A DNA stretch of 62,179 nucleotides from Halomonas chromatireducens (lineage in GTDB: Bacteria > Pseudomonadota > Gammaproteobacteria > Pseudomonadales > Halomonadaceae), in contig NZ_CP014226.1 of the NCBI RefSeq assembly GCF_001545155.1, forward strand, positions 2,466,749-2,528,927, read 5' to 3'. Positions 42,870-51,478 of the stretch are shown here, in pieces. The notes under the pieces are model-generated. The model was given only the letters and a program-made list of their open reading frames with translations. It had not been told where the DNA came from and ran no database searches. The position numbers and the translations under genes are program-made. The stretch's first letter is position 1; each line of letters starts with the position of its first letter.

Positions 42870-43568
42870 ATGCGCTTTCTGTTGACCCTTGCCCTGCTGG
42901 GCATGGTAGCGGCCATTGCCTGGTGGCAGTTCGAGGCGCAGATACCTTCTGAGTGGCATCCCTTGAAGCCGATTTCGGTGGATGACCCCCTGACCCCGGT
43001 GACGAAATGGAAGCTCCATCGCCTGGGCGACAGCCGCGATGACTGCCTGGCAGCACTGGCTACCGTACCCGAAGGGGCACTGCGGATGACGCCGCTGGAG
43101 GATCATGAGCCGGTAGAGGGCTGCCCGCTGGAGAACGTGGTGCGTATGCATGGCAGCGACGTCGACTTCAATGCCAGCTTCGTTGCCGCCTGCCCACTGG
43201 CTCTTGCCTGGGTGATGTTCGAGCGGCAGCGCCTGTAGCCGGCCGCCGAGACCCATTTCGGCAGCCGGGTGGCCCACGTCGAACACTACGGCAGCTATTC
43301 CTGTCGGCGGGTCTATGGTCGGGAAACAGGTCGCATGAGCGAGCATGCCACTGCCGAGGCGCTGGATGTGGCGGCATTCCGGCTGGCGGACGGCCAGCAG
43401 ATCGCCCTTCAGGAACACTGGGGTGAGGAGGGCGAACGAGGCGACTTCCTGCGTGAGGTTCGCGACGGCGCCTGCGATCTTTTCGGTAATGTGCTGGGCC
43501 CCGACTACAACGCCGCCCATGCGGACCACTTCCACTTCGGCATGCGGGGCTACCGGCTGTGTCGTTGA
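42870..43568 (+). pseudogene. Extensin-like family protein interrupted by in-frame amber codon
   Basis: Both halves lie in the same frame. Codons 1-122 give a signal/anchor (RFLLTLALLGMVAAIAWW) and the N-terminal extensin_C region (KLHRLGDSRDDCLAALA, then EGCPLENVVRMHG and AACPLALAWVMFERQRL). Codon 123 is TAG (43236-43238). The frame then continues PAAETHFGSRVAHVEHYGSY, SCRRVYG and DYNAAHADHFHFGMRGY to TGA. Homologues usually read through this junction with a glutamine before PAA, so a single C-to-T change (CAG to TAG) explains the break. The family is periplasmic and cysteine-rich with metal-site-like HADHFH. Without readthrough only a truncated product forms. Confidence 0.8.
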
Positions 43569-43653
43569 TACCGGCTTCCGGTTAGCTGTCGCATGCGACC
43601 TCAAGCCCCCGTACACTGACTGTATCCTCCAAGGTCGCTGAGTAAGGAGACCG

Positions 43654-44601
43654 ATGCTGGGATTTCTCCAGGGCTTTGCTTATGGCCTCTTCGTCACCTG
43701 CCTGCCGTGGCTGCTGGTCGGCATGGCCAATCCACGCCTGGCGGTTCCTACCGATTCCCCCAACCGCCTGCAGGTGGTCTTTCGCTACTGCCTGTTGATC
43801 CCGTTCCTCAGCATGCTGCTGTGGCTGACGTCGCTGTGGGGTGGTTTCGGCCCTAGCCTGGGCGGCTGGCTGGCCGGGCTGGTTGCGGTCCCCGTGGCGC
43901 TGCCCCTCGAACGTGCCTGGCGTAGCTGGCGGGCCAGGCGGCATCGCCGCCGGCTGGAGGCGCGTCTCGAAGCCGAGGCAGCACGTCGACGCACCGAGCA
44001 GGAGCGCGAGGCGCGCGAAGCCGGCGTGGCGGTACTCGACCCGTCACATCCCCCGTCAGACGCCGATGAGTTGATCATGGCCCTGTGCCGCGCCAAGCAA
44101 GCTCTTCTCGATACCAGGCGGCCCGACCTGGCGATCCAGGTGGACCGATTCTACAGTCGCTATCGCAACGTCATGGACGTGCTGGTGGCTCGTTTCGATA
44201 GCAGTGAGCTGGCCTTTGCGCGCTCCCGCGGGCTGGTCACCGAGGTCTGTCTGGGTGCAGTGGACAACTTCACCTCCATGGCCGCACAGGCGCGGGGGGT
44301 GATGGGGCTCGATGGGGACTTCGTGCGTCGCCGCCTTGAGCAGGACGGCACCAAGCTGTCGGTGGAGGAGCGGATTGCGCTGAAGCGCCGCCTGGAACTG
44401 ATCGATGACACCGAGCTGCGATTGCGCCGCCTGGTGGCGCGAAACGAGTCGGCGCTGACGCTGCTCGATGATGCCGCCGTGGCCCTGGCGCGGATCGAGA
44501 CGGGGCGTCCACAGGCATCGGTGGCCACCGACCAGGCCCTGGAGGAACTGCGGCGCTTCATTGGCAGGGCTGAGCGTTACGGGCGCGGGGGCCAGCGCTG
44601 A
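43654..44601 (+). CDS. Membrane protein with coiled-coil domain, TelA partner
   Basis: The 315-residue protein has two or three N-terminal membrane segments (FLQGFAYGLFVTCLPWLLVG, LLIPFLSMLLWLTSLWGGFG, LAGLVAVPVALPL). A strongly basic linker (RAWRSWRARRHRRRLEARLE) and a cytoplasmic alpha-helical domain follow. It lies 54 bp upstream of the telA-family gene. In other bacteria TelA-family genes are paired with XpaC-like proteins of similar layout, so a joint function at the membrane is likely. No enzymatic motif is visible and a confident family name is not possible. Confidence 0.65.
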   Translation: MLGFLQGFAYGLFVTCLPWLLVGMANPRLAVPTDSPNRLQVVFRYCLLIPFLSMLLWLTSLWGGFGPSLGGWLAGLVAVPVALPLERAWRSWRARRHRRRLEARLEAEAARRRTEQEREAREAGVAVLDPSHPPSDADELIMALCRAKQALLDTRRPDLAIQVDRFYSRYRNVMDVLVARFDSSELAFARSRGLVTEVCLGAVDNFTSMAAQARGVMGLDGDFVRRRLEQDGTKLSVEERIALKRRLELIDDTELRLRRLVARNESALTLLDDAAVALARIETGRPQASVATDQALEELRRFIGRAERYGRGGQR

Positions 44602-44655
44602 ACCTGTCAGAATGCTAGCCTAGCATCAAGGACCTTGAGATAAGGGGAAGGTAGC

Positions 44656-45885
44656 ATGAATCAATCGTCCGGACGCGGATCCCGCCTCTCCTTGCCACCG
44701 GTGGAGGAGATCGCCAGCGAGCTGGTTGAATCCCTGCCCGAGGTCGAGGAGGAGGCGACTCCCGGTGCAGATGACCCTGAGCTGAGCGAGATGGCCGACG
44801 CCTTCGTGGAGGAGGTGCTGGCCAGCGGTGAGGACGGTGCGGCACTGGAGCGTCAACGCCGTGCGGTGGACGAGATGGGCCTGGAGCTGCAACAGCAGGC
44901 GGCGCACAAGAGCGAGATGCTGCAGACCCCGCTGAAGAAGCTGGCGCACCAGGGCGATGACGGCGGGCCGGTAGCCCGTGCCCTGGTCGACCTGCGCGGC
45001 AGGATGGAGGAACTGGATCCCCAGCAGCACCGGCTCTCGCCCAATCGGCTCGACCGACTGCTGGCGCGAATTCCCGGCGCCGGTAGCCGGGTACAGCGCT
45101 ACTTCCGCAAGTTCGAGAATGCGCAGCAGGCGCTGGATGCGATCATCGCCGACCTGGAGTCGGGACGCGACATGCTGCATCGCGACAACCTGACGCTGAA
45201 TGACGACCAGGAAGCCCTGCGCGAGCTGATGGGGCGGTTGCAGCGTCAGGTCGGTCTCGGGCGCCTGATCGACCGGCGCCTGCAGCAGGCGCTGTCCGGA
45301 CTCGTTGCCGACCATCCCCAGCGCCCCTTCATCGAGGAGGAGCTGCTCTTCCCGCTGCGCCAGCGCATCGTCGATCTGCAGCAGCAGATGGCGGTCAGCC
45401 AGCAGGGGGTGCTGGCGCTGGAAGTCATCATCCGCAACAACCGTGAGTTGATTCGCGGGGTAGACCGGGCGATCCATGTCACCGTCTCGGCGCTGACCGT
45501 GGCGGTGGCGGTGGCCATGGCGCTGGCCAACCAGCGGCTGGTGCTCGATCGCGTCGAATCGCTCAATACCACCACCTCGGACATGATCGCCGGTACCGCC
45601 AGGGCGCTGCGCCACCAGGGGGTGGAGATCCAGACCCGGGCGGCTTCGGCCCAGCTGGACATGGAGGCCCTGGAGCAGGCGTTCGGTGACGTCATGGGGG
45701 CCATCGACGATCTTTCCCGCTACCGCCAGGAGGCCCTGCCTCGCCTGGACGAGCAGATCACCCGGTTGGCGAAGCTGTCGCGCCAGGGAGGGGAGGCGAT
45801 CGACCGACTCCAGCGCGGCAGCGAAGCCCAGCCCGAGTCGGTCGAAGAGAAGACGTCACCATCGGAGCGGCGCGGCGACAGCTAG
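44656..45885 (+). CDS. Toxic anion resistance protein, TelA family
   Basis: The 409-residue soluble, all-helical protein fits the TelA/KlaA family: LSPNRLDRLLARIPGAGSRV, QRYFRKFENAQQALDAIIAD, LESGRDMLHRDNLTLNDDQE and ALNTT-like VESLNTTTSDMIAGTARAL. The family was named for tellurite resistance, but chromosomal members are linked to envelope stress and toxic-compound tolerance. It follows the membrane partner gene and is probably co-transcribed. The acidic N-terminal 60 residues look disordered. Confidence 0.9.
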   Translation: MNQSSGRGSRLSLPPVEEIASELVESLPEVEEEATPGADDPELSEMADAFVEEVLASGEDGAALERQRRAVDEMGLELQQQAAHKSEMLQTPLKKLAHQGDDGGPVARALVDLRGRMEELDPQQHRLSPNRLDRLLARIPGAGSRVQRYFRKFENAQQALDAIIADLESGRDMLHRDNLTLNDDQEALRELMGRLQRQVGLGRLIDRRLQQALSGLVADHPQRPFIEEELLFPLRQRIVDLQQQMAVSQQGVLALEVIIRNNRELIRGVDRAIHVTVSALTVAVAVAMALANQRLVLDRVESLNTTTSDMIAGTARALRHQGVEIQTRAASAQLDMEALEQAFGDVMGAIDDLSRYRQEALPRLDEQITRLAKLSRQGGEAIDRLQRGSEAQPESVEEKTSPSERRGDS

Positions 45886-45905
45886 TCGGCACCCGGCAGG
45901 CGAGA

Positions 45906-46271
45906 CTATCGCCTGCCGGGGCGCTCGTCGCGGTCGTCCTCGGGAGCGGTGTCGGGGGGTGTGGTATCGGGCGGGCTGCCCGGAGGCCCCTCATTGCGCC
46001 AGGCATCCCGGAACGCCTTGCGCATCAGTTCCCAGGACTCCTCCATGCCCTGGCGTAGCGAGTCCCAGGCCGCCTCGCTGGCGTGCTGCAGTTCATCGAG
46101 CCGGCGACGTGTTTCGTCGCGACGCTGCTTCAGCCGCTCGATATCCTCCTCGTACTTGACCTGTGCCTCGTCGCTGGCCTGACGGGCCCTGGCGGCCAGC
46201 TCATCGATCTCGGCGTTCCACTCGTCCAGCCGGGCCTTCATCTGCTCGACGAATTCGTCGCGTTTGCTCAT
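45906..46271 (-). CDS. Coiled-coil stress protein (sll1863 family-like)
   Basis: The 121-residue protein is a continuous charged helix with heptad character (FVEQMKARLDEWNAEIDELA, EEDIERLKQRRDETRRRLDE, then ASEAAWDSLRQGMEESWELM) and a proline/aspartate tail. This matches the sll1863 family of small stress-response coiled-coil proteins. The start is ATG 46271. It converges on telA with a 20-bp gap. Role unknown; the fold suggests a scaffolding or membrane-surface function. Confidence 0.75.
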   Translation of the reverse strand: MSKRDEFVEQMKARLDEWNAEIDELAARARQASDEAQVKYEEDIERLKQRRDETRRRLDELQHASEAAWDSLRQGMEESWELMRKAFRDAWRNEGPPGSPPDTTPPDTAPEDDRDERPGRR

Positions 46272-46317
46272 GGTCTCATCCCCCGTCCTGTCCCGCTATC
46301 GCAAGACTCTTCTCGCT

Positions 46318-46343
46318 TGAGCATGAGATATGAGCATGAGATA
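46318..46343. repeat. 13-bp perfect tandem repeat
   Basis: TGAGCATGAGATA occurs twice head-to-tail in the 105-bp gap between the cyclase stop and the coiled-coil gene start. This is close enough to act in the promoter of the latter. It may simply be slippage. Confidence 0.8.
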
Positions 46344-46376
46344 GAAGCCGGCTTCCCACAAGCGTGGCCAAATCGC

Positions 46377-47648
46377 TCATGTCTCCCACGCCACCCGGTC
46401 GCGGCCCTGATGCTTGGCCCGGTAGAGCTGGCTGTCCGCCTGCTCCAGCAGCTGTTCGCAGGTGATCCCGCTGGCGGCGGGAACGGTGCTGGCCACCCCC
46501 AGGCTCGCGGTGACCTGGTCGGAATGGTCCGAATAAGCATGGGGGATTGCCAGCGCTCGAATCGCATCACGTATGTGTTGGGCGACCAAGCGGGCACCCG
46601 CGAGATCGGTATCGGGCAGTACGCAGACGAACTCCTCCCCCCCGTAACGGGCCACCAGATCGGTCGAGCGGGTGACCACGCCGGCCAGGGCATCGGCGAT
46701 CGCACGCAGGGTGTCGTCGCCGGCGACATGGCCGTAGTGGTCGTTGAAGTCCTTGAAGCGGTCGATGTCGATGAAGATGACTGCGAGGGGCTTGCCGGAG
46801 CGCCGAGCCCGCTGCCACGAGGCCTCGAGGAAGGTATCGAACTGGCGCCGATTGGCGATGCCGGTAAGTCCGTCGACGGTGGAGATCTGGTGCAGCTGAT
46901 CGCGCTGGTCGAGGCCTCGCTGGAAGGCATGGAGGAGCTCATCCAGGCTCTCGACCAGATGGCCCAGCTCGTCATCGCCATGGTGTTCCAGATTGGGTTT
47001 GCGCCACTGGCCGGGCTGACTGGGGTTGGTCTCTATGATGGCCGCATGAACTTGCAGCAATGGCCGGGTAATGAAGGCATGGAAGACCACCACCAGCAGA
47101 GCGGCGATGGCCAGCGCCTTGAAGACGCCCAGTGAGAAGATCAGCAGGCTTCGATCCATGAAGTCCCGGGCCAGGCTGTCGAGTGCCAGCGTCATTTCGA
47201 TATCGCCTACCGGTTCGGTCGGCGAAGCGGTACCCAGATCGTATATCAGTACCTCCTGGTAATGCAGGATGTCGCCGAAAAGCGCATGGGCCAGCCAGCT
47301 GCTATCGGGCGACACGTCTCTTTCACGCGAGGCCATGCTGCGGCCGAAGTCGTCTCGAATGACCACGTCGGCTACCCTGCCGCCGCTGAACAGGCCCTCC
47401 ACCACCTGCGTCGCGAGTTCGGGGTTGAGCTGGAAGGCGGCTTCCGCGGCGGTGCCGTGAACCAGATCCAGCCGGTGCTGGGTCTGATTCTGTACCTCAT
47501 GCCGCATCTTGCGGGCGTCCAGGGCGAGTTCGATGGCTCCGGCAATGATGCTCAGCAGCAGCGCGATGGAGAGCGTCAAGACAGCCTGCTTGGCGGTCAG
47601 GCTGCTGCGGCGTGGGCGTTGCTGGCGCTCTGGGGGAGCTGCTGTCAT
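46377..47648 (-). CDS. Membrane-bound diguanylate cyclase with periplasmic sensor
   Basis: The 423-residue protein has TM1 (about 20-42), a periplasmic domain of about 110 residues, TM2 (about 152-176) and a HAMP-like linker. The GGDEF domain (about 258-420) shows DGLTGIANRRQF, VIFIDIDRFKDFNDHYGH and the active site RYGGEEF. An RSTD inhibitory site sits five residues before GGEEF. It should synthesise c-di-GMP in response to a periplasmic signal. Its start overlaps the stop of the tandem solute-binding protein gene by 4 nt, which suggests that the secreted protein supplies the signal. Confidence 0.9.
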   Translation of the reverse strand: MTAAPPERQQRPRRSSLTAKQAVLTLSIALLLSIIAGAIELALDARKMRHEVQNQTQHRLDLVHGTAAEAAFQLNPELATQVVEGLFSGGRVADVVIRDDFGRSMASRERDVSPDSSWLAHALFGDILHYQEVLIYDLGTASPTEPVGDIEMTLALDSLARDFMDRSLLIFSLGVFKALAIAALLVVVFHAFITRPLLQVHAAIIETNPSQPGQWRKPNLEHHGDDELGHLVESLDELLHAFQRGLDQRDQLHQISTVDGLTGIANRRQFDTFLEASWQRARRSGKPLAVIFIDIDRFKDFNDHYGHVAGDDTLRAIADALAGVVTRSTDLVARYGGEEFVCVLPDTDLAGARLVAQHIRDAIRALAIPHAYSDHSDQVTASLGVASTVPAASGITCEQLLEQADSQLYRAKHQGRDRVAWET

Positions 47649-49048
47649 CGCTCCGCATCCGCGTCATCGCTTGATTCGAGCCCTACGACCTCAGGTGGTT
47701 CGGGGGGGCGAAGCCTGTCGATGGCAGCCTGCAGGCGGGCCACATAGGCTTCGGGCACCGAGGGGTGGCAGGCGAGATAGAGCTGGGCTTGCTGGAAGCC
47801 GAAAAGTCGTTTCAGGTCAATTTCCGCCTCGGCGGCAAGATAGTCGGCTGCCTGCTCACCCGTGACCCAGACATCGATGAGACCCGATTGAAGGCGATTG
47901 ATATTCTCGCGCTCGCTCGTTGCCAGAACGATCGATGCCCCCTGACTTGCCACGAACTGCCCCACGGCATCCTCACGAAAGCTACCCACGCGCAGCTCCT
48001 GGAGGTCCTCCAGCGAGCTGGCTTCTATGCCAGAGTCCGCCTGGGTAAAGGCCGCCCACTCGTTGGTCGCCAATGGACCGATCCAGGTGAAGTGGGGCTC
48101 ACGATCACTGGTACGTGTCGTCGAATAGACACAGTGGTTATCCTTCAACTGGGCCTCGGTATAGGCGCGGGCCCAGGGAAGCAGCCGAAACCTGGCGGAA
48201 AGCCCCGCCTCTTCCAGGGTGGCCCGCAGCAGCTGGGTCGACTCGCCGTCGATGTCGCCGTCATCCGTCAGGTAGTTGTAGGGCGGATACTCCTCGGTAT
48301 TGAAGATCACCTCGGTGCTAAAGATGTCGCCGAGCTCACCCCGCTGCCTGAGGGCATCCAGAGCCGCCTGCATTCGTGCCACCAGGTCCGGGTCGGTATC
48401 GCGATGCAGGGCGTAGTAGAGATCCGATTCGCTGATCGTCAGTACCGACATGAAATCGGTGATGGGAAGGTCGTGCTCCTGCATCAGCCAGAACGCCACA
48501 TCCTCACCGTAGGCCCAGAGGTCGACCCGTCCTCGGTCGAGCATCATCAGAGCGCTGAGATTGGACATCGCCAGGCGCAGCTGATCGGCGGGAACCCCGG
48601 CCTCTTCCAGTCGCTGGGCGCCGATGTCCCCACGGATGACGGCGACTCGATAGCCGCCATTCACCAGGTCGTCGAGACTGTCGAGCTGGATGCCGCTGTC
48701 GCGCCGGGCGATCAGGACAACCCGGTCGGTGGCGATGGGCCCGACCCACTGGAACAGCGCCTCGCGCTGCTCGGTGCGGGTGGTGAAGAAGAGTACCGTG
48801 CCGGGCTCGGCCAGGGCGGTGTCGTAGCCGCGAGCCCAGGGGTAGAAGAGGACGTCTTCCCGGGTCAGTGGGGTTTCGGTCTCTTCGAAGATGCGCTCGA
48901 GGATCTCGATGGAGATGCCTTCCAGCCGCTCCTCTCGCTTGTAGTTGTACGGCGGATACTCTTCGGTAATGAAGGTGAGGCCGTCCAGGCTGGCAGAGGC
49001 CGGGACAGGCAAGAGTAGGCAGACCGCGAACAGTAGCCATTTTCTCAT
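47645..49048 (-). CDS. Periplasmic protein with two tandem SBP_bac_3 domains
   Basis: The 467-residue protein has a signal peptide (MRKWLLFAVCLLLPVPASAS) and two related solute-binding modules. Each opens with the same block, FITEEYPPYNYK (about residue 26) and FNTEEYPPYNYL (about 250). Each also contains a PWARxY and a WxGPxAT motif (FYPWARGYDTAL/QWVGPIAT and LPWARAYTEAQ/TWIGPLAT). The repeat indicates an internal duplication. No permease or ATPase is adjacent; instead the next gene is a diguanylate cyclase, coupled by overlap. A sensing role is therefore more likely than transport. The start is ATG 49048 with GGAGG upstream; ATG 49090 is also in frame. Confidence 0.85.
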   Translation of the reverse strand: MRKWLLFAVCLLLPVPASASLDGLTFITEEYPPYNYKREERLEGISIEILERIFEETETPLTREDVLFYPWARGYDTALAEPGTVLFFTTRTEQREALFQWVGPIATDRVVLIARRDSGIQLDSLDDLVNGGYRVAVIRGDIGAQRLEEAGVPADQLRLAMSNLSALMMLDRGRVDLWAYGEDVAFWLMQEHDLPITDFMSVLTISESDLYYALHRDTDPDLVARMQAALDALRQRGELGDIFSTEVIFNTEEYPPYNYLTDDGDIDGESTQLLRATLEEAGLSARFRLLPWARAYTEAQLKDNHCVYSTTRTSDREPHFTWIGPLATNEWAAFTQADSGIEASSLEDLQELRVGSFREDAVGQFVASQGASIVLATSERENINRLQSGLIDVWVTGEQAADYLAAEAEIDLKRLFGFQQAQLYLACHPSVPEAYVARLQAAIDRLRPPEPPEVVGLESSDDADAER

Positions 49049-49343
49049 GCGGCTGTCGTTGCCTCCTGTGTGGGTATTATTATGTGCCAATTTCCATGGA
49101 GAACGTGGCTGCTGGCGGCAGCTGTCGGAACTAACCTAGTCGATACCTTTCGTAAAGTCATCTTCACACCGCCAACGCAAGCGCCGTCCCTCCACATGGG
49201 ACCGTGCCGCACCCCTGGCGAGCGTCGCCGATACTGCCGGCATGCGGTAGCGAAATGCCAAGCCGTCAGTGAATGCTCCCGCTGCGTCGTTAGCTGGTAG
49301 GCTATGAGCCGAAAGAGCCCACCCACGGCAAGGAAAGTACACT

Positions 49344-50720
49344 ATGAGCGCGGTACCTGTGGCTGCCGGCGACACGCCCCGGCAGCGGGCGTCGAGAAAG
49401 GAGATCTTCGGCTGGGCGATGTTCGACTTCGCCAACCAGGCCTTTACCCTGCTGATCATCACCGTGGTCTTCGGTGAGCTCTTCACCACGGTGATCGTCG
49501 GTGACCGGGGAGACGACTATCGGCTGGCCAACCTGCTGTGGAGCCTCGCCCTGGCGGTGAGCTACCTCATGGTGGTGATCACAGGCCCGCTATGCGGAGC
49601 GGTCATGGATTACCATGCGGCCAAGAAACGTTTCCTGTTTGTCAGCTACCTGGCAACGGTGGGTGCCACGGCGATGCTCTATTTCGTGGAGCCCGGCTAT
49701 GTGGTGCTGGGCCTGCTGCTGATCGTGGTTGCCAACTACGCCTACTCCATGGGCGAGTCCTTCATCGCCGCCTTCCTGCCAGACCTCGGTCCGCCAGAGG
49801 ATATGGGCAAGATATCCGGTTTCGGCTGGTCGCTGGGCTATGTGGGGGGGCTCTTCGCCGCCGGCTTCACCCTGCTGGTACTGGGCGAGGCCACCGCCGA
49901 CAACTTCGAGCGTATCCGCTGGGTGGGGCCCTTCGCTGCCGGCTTTTTCCTGGTAACGGCCATCCCTACCTTTCTCTGGGTCAAGGAGCGGGGCACACCG
50001 CAGCCGCCAGGCAAGCCTTACCGGCAGATCGCCTGGGAGCGGGTCGCGACGACTCTGCATGAGCTCAGGCATTTCCGCGATCTGGGCATTTTCCTGGTCT
50101 CGCTGCTGTTCTCCATGGCGGGGGTCTACATCATCATTGCCTTCGCCTTCATCTACGGTGCCCAGGTAATCGGCTGGGACGAGGCGATCCGCAATATCAT
50201 GTTCATCATCGTCCAGATCACCGCGGCGGCAGGGGCGCTGGGGTTCGGTTTCATCCAGGACCGCATCGGTACCAAGCTCACCTACCTGTTCACCCTGACG
50301 CTATGGGTGGCGGCGATCTTCGCCATCTGGGCCACGCCGGAAGTCACGGCCTTCCTCAACGAAAGCCTTGGGCTCGAGTGGGAGGCGCAGCATCTCTTCC
50401 TGGTGGTGGGCTGCCTGGCCGGGCTCAGCCTGGGCTCGAGCCAGTCGGCCAGTCGTGCCCTGGTGGGTCTCTTCTCGCCCACCCGCAAGGCGGCCGAATT
50501 CTTCGGCTTCTGGGGGCTGGCCAACAAGCTGGCCGGTGTCATCGGAATCATCGGCCTTGGGCTGCTGCAGTCGGTGGTTGGCCTGCAGGCCTCCATCCTG
50601 CTGTGCGCTGCGCTGTTCATCACGGCGATCCTGATCTGTCTTGCCGTCAATCAGGCGCGTGGCCAGCAGGCGGCCCGCGACTGGGAGACGAGAAACCCGA
50701 TTCAGGGAGGAGCAGGCTAG
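49344..50720 (+). CDS. MFS transporter, UMF1/Atg22-like family
   Basis: The 458-residue protein has about 12 transmembrane helices. The start FGWAMFDFANQAFTLLIITV is the hallmark of the UMF1 family related to yeast vacuolar effluxer Atg22, as are VTGPLCGAVMDYHAAKKRFL-like and PPEDMGKISGFGWSLGYVGG segments. GLSLGSSQSASRALVGLFSP is conserved in the second half. Bacterial members are presumed exporters of amino acids or small metabolites, but no substrate is proven. The start is ATG 49344 behind AAGGAAAG. It shares one base (TAGTG) with the next gene. Confidence 0.9.
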   Translation: MSAVPVAAGDTPRQRASRKEIFGWAMFDFANQAFTLLIITVVFGELFTTVIVGDRGDDYRLANLLWSLALAVSYLMVVITGPLCGAVMDYHAAKKRFLFVSYLATVGATAMLYFVEPGYVVLGLLLIVVANYAYSMGESFIAAFLPDLGPPEDMGKISGFGWSLGYVGGLFAAGFTLLVLGEATADNFERIRWVGPFAAGFFLVTAIPTFLWVKERGTPQPPGKPYRQIAWERVATTLHELRHFRDLGIFLVSLLFSMAGVYIIIAFAFIYGAQVIGWDEAIRNIMFIIVQITAAAGALGFGFIQDRIGTKLTYLFTLTLWVAAIFAIWATPEVTAFLNESLGLEWEAQHLFLVVGCLAGLSLGSSQSASRALVGLFSPTRKAAEFFGFWGLANKLAGVIGIIGLGLLQSVVGLQASILLCAALFITAILICLAVNQARGQQAARDWETRNPIQGGAG

Positions 50721-51478
50721 TGTCGCTGCTGCAAGATCCGCTGCTGCTCCTATTGGTGGCCATCACTTTTCTGGTGGCCGGCACCGTCAAGGGTGTCATC
50801 GGCATGGGTATGCCGACCGTATCGCTGGCCTTGTTGACGGCCACCGTGGGACTACCCTCGGCAATGGCGCTGCTGCTGGCACCCACCATCATCACCAATA
50901 TCTGGCAGGCACTGGTTGGAGGATATCTGGTGCAGATCCTCCGGCGGCTGTGGCTTTTCCTGTTGGCGTCCACGGTTACCGTCTGGCTGGGGGTGTCGGT
51001 GCTGGCCAGGGTCGACGTGCGCTGGCTCTCTGCCCTGCTCGGACTGCTGATCATCTACTATGCGCTGTCCGGCCTATTCCGCCTCGGGGGAGGGGCGATC
51101 ATGCGCCATGGCCGCCATGCCGGGGCGGTGAATGGTGCCTTGACCGGATTGATCACCGGAATGACCGGTTCATCGGTCTTTCCGGGTGTCGCTTACCTGC
51201 AGGCGCTGGGCCTGCCTCGGGACATGCTGATCCAGTCCATGGGCGTGCTGTTCGTGGTCACGACCGCGGCGCTGGGGTTTTCCATGGGGGAGCAGCGTCT
51301 GCTCACTGTCGAACTGGCGTTGCTTTCGCTGGTGGCGGTGGTGCCCGCACTGCTCGGCATGCAGTTGGGGCAGCGACTCCGACACCGGCTGTCGGAGGCT
51401 GCCTTTCGTCGCGTTTTCCTGACCGGCCTGCTGGTCATGGGAAGCTATCTACTATTGAGCGCACTACTCTCCGGCTAA
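50720..51478 (+). CDS. TauE/SafE family sulfite/organosulfonate exporter-like protein
   Basis: The 252-residue membrane protein has about eight helices. The paired TauE/SafE motifs are AGTVKGVIGMGMPTVSLALL and GLITGMTGSSVFPGVAYLQA, in the two inverted halves. It starts at GTG 50720 with AGGGAGGAG upstream, overlapping the UMF1 stop by one base, so the two transporters are co-translated. Family members move sulfite, sulfoacetate or other anions. The stop overlaps, tail to tail, that of the convergent hydrolase gene. Confidence 0.88.
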   Translation: MSLLQDPLLLLLVAITFLVAGTVKGVIGMGMPTVSLALLTATVGLPSAMALLLAPTIITNIWQALVGGYLVQILRRLWLFLLASTVTVWLGVSVLARVDVRWLSALLGLLIIYYALSGLFRLGGGAIMRHGRHAGAVNGALTGLITGMTGSSVFPGVAYLQALGLPRDMLIQSMGVLFVVTTAALGFSMGEQRLLTVELALLSLVAVVPALLGMQLGQRLRHRLSEAAFRRVFLTGLLVMGSYLLLSALLSG

